Shown here one piece after another: positions 5,689 to 11,317 of a stretch of DNA of 11,317 bases (position 1 is its first letter; every line of letters begins with the position of its first letter). The DNA lies in the NCBI GenBank assembly GCA_023130215.1, contig JAGMAN010000080.1:1-11317 (forward strand), read 5' to 3'. This stretch comes from a bacterium. GTDB taxonomy: Bacteria; NPL-UPA2; JAGMAN01. Both the position numbers and the translations under genes were made by a program. The notes beneath the pieces were generated by a model. It did not search any database and was not told the DNA's origin. It was given only the letters and a program-made list of their open reading frames with translations.

Positions 5689-6002
5689 TACTTCCCAATG
5701 AGCTCTCCGCAGCGGCGGCAGAGCCTTGACTTGGTCCCATCCTCTAATTTCCGATGCCCTACACGGGTAGCTTTGTTACAACGGGGGCAATAGACCATCA
5801 CATTGGATATATGAATTGATGCTTCCTTCTTGAGGATACCTCCTTGCTGTTCAGGCGGCTGGGCCTTGGTATGGCGCTTAACGAAATTTATACCCTCAAC
5901 AATTACCCTTTCCTTCTTGGGGAATACCCTCAGCACCTTTCCTGTCTTCCCCTTATCTCTTCCAGTCACAGCCTGCACCATATCACCTTTTCTAACATTC
6001 AT
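5688..6002 (-). CDS. rplX: 50S ribosomal protein L24 (uL24) with C-terminal zinc ribbon
   Basis: A 104-residue L24, one of the two proteins that start 50S assembly, located near the exit tunnel. An N-terminal KOW domain ([20 protein letters not shown], 5-24) precedes [12 protein letters not shown] and the [18 protein letters not shown] motif. The C-terminus has C72-P-R-C75 and C95-R-R-C98, a four-cysteine zinc ribbon found in many bacterial L24 proteins and lost in others. It overlaps both rplN and rplE by one base (TAATG). Confidence 0.98.
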   Translation of the reverse strand: MNVRKGDMVQAVTGRDKGKTGKVLRVFPKKERVIVEGINFVKRHTKAQPPEQQGGILKKEASIHISNVMVYCPRCNKATRVGHRKLEDGTKSRLCRRCGELIGK

Positions 6003-6370
6003 TAAACTACCTCTGGAGCTAAGCTGATTATCTTGGCGAAGTTGCGCTCCCTTAACTCCCCGGCCACTGGTCCAAATATCCTTGTCCCTACCGGGTTACC
6101 CTGAAGGTCAATAATCACTGCGGCATTCCGGTCAAATTTTACATACGAGCCATCGGAGCGGCGGACTTCTTTCTTCGCCCTGACGATAACCGCTCTGACC
6201 ACATCCCCTTTCTTGACTTGCCCTCCCGGCACAGCTTCCTTAACCGAAGCAATGATGATATCCCCTAAGGAGCCACTGCGCCGCCTGCTTCCTCCCACGA
6301 TTTTAATACAGGCTATCCGTTTAGCTCCTGAGTTATCAGCAATGCCGAGAATTGTCCTCATCTGAACCAT
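6002..6370 (-). CDS. rplN: 50S ribosomal protein L14 (uL14)
   Basis: A complete 122-residue L14, a subunit-interface protein and the docking site of silencing factor RsfS. Recognisable motifs are [18 protein letters not shown] (11-28), [28 protein letters not shown] and the C-terminal [13 protein letters not shown]...[10 protein letters not shown]. In this last motif the family normally has Arg where G104 stands (GPVARELR), a visible departure. The ATG directly follows the rpsQ stop (TAAATG). Confidence 0.98.
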   Translation of the reverse strand: MVQMRTILGIADNSGAKRIACIKIVGGSRRRSGSLGDIIIASVKEAVPGGQVKKGDVVRAVIVRAKKEVRRSDGSYVKFDRNAAVIIDLQGNPVGTRIFGPVAGELRERNFAKIISLAPEVV

Positions 6371-6628
6371 TTACTTCACTTTCTCCACAACCTCCACCAG
6401 ACGCCATCTCTTCTCCTTGCTTAAGGGCCTGGTCTCCATTATCTTCACTTTATCTCCCACTCCGGCAAGGCCTTTCTCATCATGCACCTTGAATTTAGTG
6501 GTTCTTCTAATCACTCGCTTATACATGGGATGCCTGACCAATCTCTGCACTGCCACCACTATGGTCTTATCCATCTTATCGCTGATTACTTTTCCCAATC
6601 GCACTTTCCTATGTCCTCGCTTGTTCAT
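6371..6628 (-). CDS. rpsQ: 30S ribosomal protein S17 (uS17)
   Basis: An 85-residue S17, a primary 16S rRNA 5'-domain binder with an OB fold. The core [27 protein letters not shown] and the ending [25 protein letters not shown] are typical, and the length is normal. The start overlaps the rpmC stop by 4 nt (ATGA). Confidence 0.97.
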   Translation of the reverse strand: MNKRGHRKVRLGKVISDKMDKTIVVAVQRLVRHPMYKRVIRRTTKFKVHDEKGLAGVGDKVKIMETRPLSKEKRWRLVEVVEKVK

Positions 6629-6819
6629 TTTCCCTTCCTCTTCTCATTTATAATAGTCTTTATTCTGGCAATTATTTTTCTAACTTCCCTGAACCTGCCT
6701 GGATTTTCCAGCTTTCCAGTCACCTGTTGTAGCCTCAGATTGAAAAGCTCTTCCCTGAAACCAGCTTCCTTCTGAGCTAATTCTTCCAAAGTCAACTGGT
6801 GCAATTCAGTGGCTTTCAT
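6625..6819 (-). CDS. rpmC: 50S ribosomal protein L29 (uL29)
   Basis: A 64-residue L29, a small helical-hairpin protein near the tunnel exit beside L23. It has the usual two-helix pattern: [17 protein letters not shown], then [32 protein letters not shown]. Its ATG overlaps the rplP stop by 4 nt and its stop overlaps rpsQ by 4 nt. Confidence 0.97.
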   Translation of the reverse strand: MKATELHQLTLEELAQKEAGFREELFNLRLQQVTGKLENPGRFREVRKIIARIKTIINEKRKGK

Positions 6820-7223
6820 CTGGCAATAAATTTTGTTCTCAATGGCAATTTATGAGCGGCCAGGCGTATCGCCTCCCGGGCGGATTCTTCAGGAATGCCT
6901 TCCACCTCAAATAGGATGCGACCTGGCTTCACCACAGCCACCCAATATTCAGGAGAGCCTTTCCCCTTGCCCATCCTGGTTTCAGCCGGTTTAGCTGTCA
7001 CCGGCTTATCCGGGAACAGTCTTATCCAGACCTTCCCCCCCCGCTTAAGATGCCTGGTAAGGGCCACCCGGGCGGCCTCTATCTGGCGGTCAGTAAGCCA
7101 GCAAGGCTCTAAAGCCTTAAGTCCATATTCACCGAAGCCGAGGGTTGAGGCCCGGGAGGACTTTCCTTTCATTCGTCCTCTTTGAGCCTTGCGAAACTTC
7201 ATCCTTTTTGGCATGAGCGGCAT
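6816..7223 (-). CDS. rplP: 50S ribosomal protein L16 (uL16)
   Basis: A 135-residue L16, which helps shape the A-site and central protuberance and is added late in 50S assembly. Motifs are [17 protein letters not shown] at the start, the central [26 protein letters not shown], and [16 protein letters not shown]. The frame stays open upstream to 7283, but ATG 7223 is preferred because it gives the family N-terminus and has GGAGGAG seven nt upstream. The first 95 nt lie inside the 3' end of rpsC in another frame. The stop overlaps rpmC by 4 nt. Confidence 0.97.
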   Translation of the reverse strand: MPLMPKRMKFRKAQRGRMKGKSSRASTLGFGEYGLKALEPCWLTDRQIEAARVALTRHLKRGGKVWIRLFPDKPVTAKPAETRMGKGKGSPEYWVAVVKPGRILFEVEGIPEESAREAIRLAAHKLPLRTKFIAR

Positions 7224-7866
7224 TTTTCTTCTCCTCCGAATGAGACAGAATTTCTCCCTTGAAAATCCAGACTTTAACTCCAATCATTCCGTAGGTGGTC
7301 TTGGCCCCCCGGGTTCCATAATCTATATCACCTCGTAAGGTGTGCAAGGGAACTCTCCCCTCTCTATACCACTCCGAGCGAGACATCTCTCCGCCACCCA
7401 GGCGTCCACTGCAGGCTATCTTTATTCCCTTAGCCCCTAAGTTCATAGCCAAAGATACTGACCTCTTCATAGCTCTTCGGAAAGACACTCTCTTCTCTAA
7501 CTGCTGAGCAACCCCCTCAGCTACTAACTGAGCATCCAGGCCCGGGTTCTTCACCTCCTGGATATCAATGAGGACTTCTCTTCCGGTCATCTCCTCTAAC
7601 TCTTCTTTGAGGCGATCCACCTCCGCTCCTCTGCGTCCAATTATAATTCCGGGGCGGGCGCTGTGAAGAGTTATCCTCATCCTGTCCGAAGCTCTTTCAA
7701 TCTCAATCCTGGACACGCCAGCATAAAGCAGCTTATCCTTAATGTACTTGCGAACTTTTATGTCCTCATGAAGAAGATTTCCATAGCCTTTCTTGGCAAA
7801 CCAGCGTGAATCCCAGTCACGGATAAACCCTAACCTGAATCCAATCGGATGAACTTTCTGACCCAT
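7129..7866 (-). CDS. rpsC: 30S ribosomal protein S3 (uS3) with run-on C-terminus
   Basis: A 245-residue S3, which lines the mRNA entry channel and helps unwind mRNA. It opens with [20 protein letters not shown]; the KH domain has the GRRG loop at 77-80; the C-terminal domain includes [32 protein letters not shown] and ends at the family's last conserved block, [11 protein letters not shown] (198-207). Some 38 further residues follow, basic and unlike any S3 tail I recognise. The last 31 codons are read from within rplP in another frame. Many S3 proteins have only a short basic tail (210-233 residues in total), so this looks like a stop codon lost and replaced by a later one. It begins 2 nt after rplV. 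Confidence 0.97.
   Translation of the reverse strand: MGQKVHPIGFRLGFIRDWDSRWFAKKGYGNLLHEDIKVRKYIKDKLLYAGVSRIEIERASDRMRITLHSARPGIIIGRRGAEVDRLKEELEEMTGREVLIDIQEVKNPGLDAQLVAEGVAQQLEKRVSFRRAMKRSVSLAMNLGAKGIKIACSGRLGGGEMSRSEWYREGRVPLHTLRGDIDYGTRGAKTTYGMIGVKVWIFKGEILSHSEEKKNAAHAKKDEVSQGSKRTNERKVLPGLNPRLR
7231..7237 (-). promoter_or_regulatory. Ribosome binding site of rplP, inside rpsC
   Basis: The minus strand reads GGAGGAG, 7 nt before the rplP ATG at 7223. The same bases lie in the S3 tail codons encoding Ser-Glu-Glu. The site fixes the rplP start and shows that rpsC translation runs through it. Confidence 0.8.
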
Positions 7867-7868
7867 AA

Positions 7869-8213
7869 TTATTTAGGTTCCTCCTCTTTGAGCACTACCG
7901 TGATATGGCTTGACCTTTTAAGAATGCTGGTAGCTCTGCCCATGGCCCGGGGCATAAATCTCTTTAGAGGCGGGCCAGCATCAACATAAGCTTCCGCTAC
8001 ATAGAGCCGGTCTACATTTACCTTGGAATCCCGTCCGGCGTTAGCTAAGGCTGATTGGACTACCTTTTCCACCGGCAGCCTGCCTGCCTTTGTGGTAAAC
8101 TTAAGGATGGCCAATGCCTCATTCACTCTCTCTCCTCTAATGAGGTCAATGACCTGACGCACCTTCCGCGCCGACATAGGAACATATCTTGCAACTGCTC
8201 TTGCCTCCGTCAT
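7869..8213 (-). CDS. rplV: 50S ribosomal protein L22 (uL22)
   Basis: A 114-residue L22 whose extended beta-hairpin reaches the exit-tunnel wall, where macrolide-resistance changes are known in other bacteria. Typical motifs are [32 protein letters not shown] and the hairpin [20 protein letters not shown] (75-94), then [11 protein letters not shown] see no deletion in the hairpin. The start overlaps the rpsS stop by 4 nt. Confidence 0.98.
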   Translation of the reverse strand: MTEARAVARYVPMSARKVRQVIDLIRGERVNEALAILKFTTKAGRLPVEKVVQSALANAGRDSKVNVDRLYVAEAYVDAGPPLKRFMPRAMGRATSILKRSSHITVVLKEEEPK

Positions 8214-8494
8214 GTTTTGGTTGCTGACCTCTCTGTATGAGACCCATGGGCCCTGAAGGTTCTGGTGGGAGAAAACTCTCCCAGCTTATGCCCCACCATA
8301 TCCTCGGTAATATAGGTGGGAATAAATTGTTTTCCATTGTGAACAGCTATGGTGTAGCCAATAAATTCAGGGACAATGGTGGAACTTCTGGCCCAGGTTC
8401 TAATTACTTTCTTCTGGTTGGATTGAACCATCTTCTGGATCTTCTTTGACAACTTGGCATCTATATAAGGTCCTTTCTTGACTGACCTGCTCAT
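8210..8494 (-). CDS. rpsS: 30S ribosomal protein S19 (uS19)
   Basis: A 94-residue S19, located in the 30S head and forming a complex with S13. It begins [11 protein letters not shown] and contains the conserved [23 protein letters not shown] and [17 protein letters not shown]. Its length is normal. The ATG shares one base with the rplB stop (TAATG). Confidence 0.98.
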   Translation of the reverse strand: MSRSVKKGPYIDAKLSKKIQKMVQSNQKKVIRTWARSSTIVPEFIGYTIAVHNGKQFIPTYITEDMVGHKLGEFSPTRTFRAHGSHTERSATKT

Positions 8495-9309
8495 TATTTT
8501 CTCCTCTTCACGATATAGCGGTCCCGGCCCTTTCTTTTTCTCGTCTTATATCCCTTGGTCGGCTGACCCCAGGGACTAACCGGGTGCCTTCCTCCCGAGC
8601 TCTTTCCTTCTCCCCCTCCCAGTGGGTGATCAACTGGATTCATAGCCACCCCCCGCACCCGGGGACGCCGTCCCAACCAGCGGGAACGGCCTGCCTTACC
8701 GCTTTGAATACTTCTATGCTCTATGTTGCCTACCTGACCAATGGTAGCTTGACAATTCAGCGGGATTAGCCTGACCTCGTTAGAGGGCAGTTTAACTGAG
8801 GCGTAATTTCCCTCCTTGGTGAGAACCTGGGCCGCGCCACCGGCGGTGCGCACTAATTGCCCTCCCTTGCCAGGTTTAAGTTCAAGGTTATGAACAAGAG
8901 TCCCTTCCATGATAGACTTTAAGGGAAGTGCGTTTCCTATCTTGGCCTCAGCCTCTGGTCCGGACAGTATCCTATCCCCCACCTTTAATCCTGAGGGCGA
9001 AACGATATATTTCTTCTCACCGTCATCATAATGAAGAAGAGCAATTCTGCTGGAGCGATTTGGATCATACTCAATAGAGGCTACCCTGGCCGGGACACCG
9101 AGCTTATCCCGCTTAAAATCAATGACTCTATAATGACGCTTGTGTCCACCTCCCCTGTGCCTGATAGCAATTCTGCCCCCGGAGTTCCTCCCCCCACTCT
9201 TCCTCAAAGGTTTAAGTAAGGATTTCTGAGGACGAGTTGTAGTAATCCCATCAAAGTCAGAACCAACCCTGAATCTTCTGGCTGACGTTGTTGGCTTATA
9301 TTCCTTCAT
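8494..9309 (-). CDS. rplB: 50S ribosomal protein L2 (uL2)
   Basis: A 271-residue L2, needed for subunit joining and peptidyl-transferase activity. Conserved blocks are [18 protein letters not shown] (44-61), the middle [20 protein letters not shown], and [20 protein letters not shown] (223-242). H228 corresponds to the His known as residue 229 in E. coli L2. The C-terminus ends in a basic run as expected. The gene starts 2 nt after rplW. Confidence 0.99.
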   Translation of the reverse strand: MKEYKPTTSARRFRVGSDFDGITTTRPQKSLLKPLRKSGGRNSGGRIAIRHRGGGHKRHYRVIDFKRDKLGVPARVASIEYDPNRSSRIALLHYDDGEKKYIVSPSGLKVGDRILSGPEAEAKIGNALPLKSIMEGTLVHNLELKPGKGGQLVRTAGGAAQVLTKEGNYASVKLPSNEVRLIPLNCQATIGQVGNIEHRSIQSGKAGRSRWLGRRPRVRGVAMNPVDHPLGGGEGKSSGGRHPVSPWGQPTKGYKTRKRKGRDRYIVKRRK

Positions 9310-9311
9310 TA

Positions 9312-9587
9312 TTATACCAGCCCTATTTTATCCCCTTCCCTCAGGGTAACAATAGCTTTCTTCCAATCCGGTGTCTTTCCTTCTCTATGACGAACTCGCT
9401 TTTTCTTTCCATGCATCTTGACGGTGTTTACCTTTACCGCTTTCACCTTAAATATCTCTTCCACTGCTTTCTTTATCTGAATCTTATTTGCTCTTCTATC
9501 TACGGCAAAGCAGTATTTATTCTCTTTCTGAAGGTCTGTGCCTTTCTCGGTAATTACCGGACTCTTTATAACTACCCGCGGGTCCAT
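9312..9587 (-). CDS. rplW: 50S ribosomal protein L23 (uL23)
   Basis: A 91-residue L23, which sits at the tunnel exit and docks trigger factor and SRP. It has the typical [41 protein letters not shown], then [14 protein letters not shown], with normal length. The start lies inside rplD (16-nt overlap in another frame), so the two are likely translationally coupled. Confidence 0.97.
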   Translation of the reverse strand: MDPRVVIKSPVITEKGTDLQKENKYCFAVDRRANKIQIKKAVEEIFKVKAVKVNTVKMHGKKKRVRHREGKTPDWKKAIVTLREGDKIGLV

Positions 9588-10210
9588 TTTAACAGTCTCT
9601 CTTCCAGTTGAGAAAGAGCCTCCACGGTTATGAGGAGCTTATCATGGCTGAGCACATCATAAGTATTTAAGGTGACAGGGGAACTCAAACTACATCCGGG
9701 GATATTTCTAAAAGATTTTTTTATCTTTTCATCAGCCCCGTTGAGAATTAGCAAAGTCTTATCTTGTGACCTTAAACTGCGAAGCACATTCACCATATCT
9801 TTTGTCTTCACCCTCTCCATTTTAAGCTCATTTAGAATAACAAGCGAACCTTCCTCCATTTTTGAGCTGAGGGCTGAGCACAAGGCTAATCTTTTTGCCT
9901 TTTTGGGAATCGAGTAGGAATAATCCCTGGGTTTTGGTCCGAAGGCTGTCCCACCTCTTCGCCACAGGGGAGAGGTGTTAGAACCAGCCCGGGCTCGTCC
10001 TGTTCCCTTCTGCTTCCAGGGTTTCGCTCCACCACCGCTCACTTCAGAACGAGTCTTGGTCTTAACTGTTCCTCTGCGGAGATTAGCTAAATACATAAGG
10101 ACTGCCTCGTGAAGAAGGGTTTCTCTAATCGGTGCCTTAAAGATTTCATCACGAAGTTGTGCCTTCCCTGCTGTCTCTCCCCTAATATTATAGATGTCCA
10201 TCTCCACCAT
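9572..10210 (-). CDS. rplD: 50S ribosomal protein L4 (uL4)
   Basis: A 212-residue L4, whose extended loop lines the exit tunnel and which in E. coli represses the S10 operon. The loop is clear: [25 protein letters not shown] (53-77) followed by [17 protein letters not shown]. The C-terminal half ([21 protein letters not shown] and beyond) is the usual Rossmann-like globular part. Start at 10210 is one nt after rplC; codon 4 is another in-frame ATG. The leader that L4 would regulate lies outside the window. Confidence 0.98.
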   Translation of the reverse strand: MVEMDIYNIRGETAGKAQLRDEIFKAPIRETLLHEAVLMYLANLRRGTVKTKTRSEVSGGGAKPWKQKGTGRARAGSNTSPLWRRGGTAFGPKPRDYSYSIPKKAKRLALCSALSSKMEEGSLVILNELKMERVKTKDMVNVLRSLRSQDKTLLILNGADEKIKKSFRNIPGCSLSSPVTLNTYDVLSHDKLLITVEALSQLEERLLKWTRG

Positions 10211-10211
10211 T

Positions 10212-10835
10212 TTACTTTTTAATTGCCTTTCTTATTAGCAAGTATCCCCCATTGGCTCCCGGCACTGCTCCTTTCACTGTTAACAGATTCCCGGCCAGGT
10301 CAACTCTGACCACTTTTAGATTCTGGCAGGTTACCTGTCTCCCTCCCATCCTGCCTGGCATCTTCTTCCCTTTGAATAGGCGAGGGGAACTCATGCCGAT
10401 GGCCCCTACACGACGGTGCGACTTGTGAGCTCCATGGCTGGCTGGGCCACCAGAGAATCCCCACCTTTTCATAACTCCCGAAAATCCTCTTCCCTTGGAT
10501 ATTCCTTTAACGTCCACCCAATCACCCGCCTTGAATATATCCACCTTTATTTCATCTCCTGCCTGATAATCATCTAAGTTATCTACCTTGATTTCCCTGA
10601 TAACTCTTTTTGGCTTCACCCCCGCCTTAAGAAAATGCCCTTTAAGGGGCTTATTGATACGACTTTCTTTTTTACTCTCAAAACCGAGCTGGAGAGCCTC
10701 ATAGCCATCCCCTGCCCTTGTCTTCTTCTGAACGATGGAACATGGCCCGGTCTCAAGGATGGTGGCAGGGATAACCTCTCCACTTTCTTCAAAGACCTGC
10801 GTCATACCAATTTTTTTACCAATCAATCCCATCAT
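10212..10835 (-). CDS. rplC: 50S ribosomal protein L3 (uL3)
   Basis: A 207-residue L3, an assembly initiator whose loop reaches the peptidyl-transferase centre. The N-terminus is [26 protein letters not shown]; the loop holds [37 protein letters not shown] (111-147) and [12 protein letters not shown]. At the site where E. coli L3 has the Gln methylated by PrmB, this protein reads AIGMSS, so that modification is not expected. Two ATGs are adjacent (10835 and 10832); the first overlaps the rpsJ stop as ATGA. Confidence 0.98.
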   Translation of the reverse strand: MMGLIGKKIGMTQVFEESGEVIPATILETGPCSIVQKKTRAGDGYEALQLGFESKKESRINKPLKGHFLKAGVKPKRVIREIKVDNLDDYQAGDEIKVDIFKAGDWVDVKGISKGRGFSGVMKRWGFSGGPASHGAHKSHRRVGAIGMSSPRLFKGKKMPGRMGGRQVTCQNLKVVRVDLAGNLLTVKGAVPGANGGYLLIRKAIKK

Positions 10836-11317
10836 AGCTTTATTTCCACATCCACTCCGGCCGGCAAATCCAGCTTCATCAAAGCATCCACCGTCTTAGA
10901 GGTTGGTTGAGTTATATCTAACAGCCTCTTATGAGTCCTGATTTCAAACTGCTCCCGGGACTTTTTGTCCACATGAGGCGACCGAAGCACCGTCCATTGT
11001 TCCCTCTCCGTAGGAAGGGGTATTGGCCCGCAGATCTTGGCTCCCGTCCTCATAGCCGTATCCACGATCTCCTGGGCGGACCTGTCCAGTATCCGATGGT
11101 CATAAGCTCGCAATCTGATCCTTATCTTCTGTCCTGGCCCGGCAGTTACCTTCAGCCCTTTTGCCTTCTTCTTAGCCTCACCTTTCTTTCTATGCTTTTC
11201 CTTCGGCCTCTTCTGTCTCCCCTCCTTCTTCTCTACCTTTACCTCTTTGGCCACAGTTTCCTTCCTGCGCTTCTTCCTCTCTTTCTCTGCTATCTTTTTG
11301 GCCACAGCTACCTTCTT
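10832..11317 (-). CDS. rpsJ: 30S ribosomal protein S10 (uS10/NusE) with lysine-rich N-terminal extension; start uncertain
   Basis: S10 is part of the 30S head and, as NusE, of transcription antitermination complexes. The conserved core begins at [21 protein letters not shown] and continues through [26 protein letters not shown] and [20 protein letters not shown], complete to the stop. The usual protein is about 102 residues. Here about 57 residues rich in Lys, Arg and Glu precede the core, counted from a GTG at 11305. There is no ATG or GTG start just before the core, so the extension is probably translated. AAGAAGG lies 5 nt before that GTG and could be an SD. The frame is nevertheless open to the window edge, so the true start may lie outside. 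The product is certain; the 5' end is not. Confidence 0.93.
   Translation of the reverse strand, partial: KKVAVAKKIAEKERKKRRKETVAKEVKVEKKEGRQKRPKEKHRKKGEAKKKAKGLKVTAGPGQKIRIRLRAYDHRILDRSAQEIVDTAMRTGAKICGPIPLPTEREQWTVLRSPHVDKKSREQFEIRTHKRLLDITQPTSKTVDALMKLDLPAGVDVEIKL

Noticed and set aside
7224-7283. Longer N-terminus for L16
   Set aside because: The frame is open to 7283, but L16 proteins begin at the MPKR motif, and a strong SD lies just before ATG 7223. The extra codons are the rpsC frame read in shift.

Overview
All genes in this window lie on the minus strand and read from right to left. They form two blocks. The right half (about 5149-11317) is the bacterial S10-spc ribosomal protein operon in canonical order: rpsJ, rplC, rplD, rplW, rplB, rpsS, rplV, rpsC, rplP, rpmC, rpsQ, rplN, rplX, rplE. 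Genes abut or overlap by 1-95 nt, so this is one transcription unit whose promoter lies beyond the right edge. The left half (1-4856) is a type II secretion pseudopilin cassette in canonical order gspG-H-I-J-K, followed by a secreted protein gene that runs off the left edge.

The organism is a bacterium with strong Shine-Dalgarno (SD) sites and an L24 that carries a zinc ribbon. Short heptamer iterations in prepilin leaders and Asp-rich extracellular loops suggest an uncultured lineage of the Omnitrophota/Planctomycetota kind. That placement is an impression only; no rRNA is present to test it.

The junction at 4857-5148 is the most interesting part. The spc half of the operon stops after rplE: rpsN, rpsH, rplF, rplR, rpsE, rpmD, rplO and secY do not follow. 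A 292-nt gene-free stretch comes instead. It contains a chain of alternating AAGC/GCTT hairpin arms, a 49-bp nested inverted repeat around TAGGGGACACCCCTA, a GC-rich imperfect hairpin, and a near-perfect sigma-54 promoter (TGGCACG-N4-TTGC). The predicted start site lies 19 nt before the gspG ATG, just upstream of its SD. The pseudopilin cassette is therefore probably a separate, activator-dependent transcription unit.

In the cassette, GspG is the major pseudopilin. GspH, I, J and K are minor pseudopilins expected to form the pilus tip. The downstream protein has a signal peptide and a beta-sandwich, carbohydrate-binding-like region, and could be a cargo or surface partner. GspG and GspK carry unusually large acidic insertions that look like expanded calcium loops. 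No gspC, D, E, F, L or M is present, so the rest of the secretion machine must be encoded elsewhere.

Other oddities are a roughly 57-residue lysine-rich N-terminal extension on S10, a 95-nt out-of-frame overlap of rpsC with rplP, and 7-bp-period repeats that encode the cleaved leader peptides of GspG and GspH.
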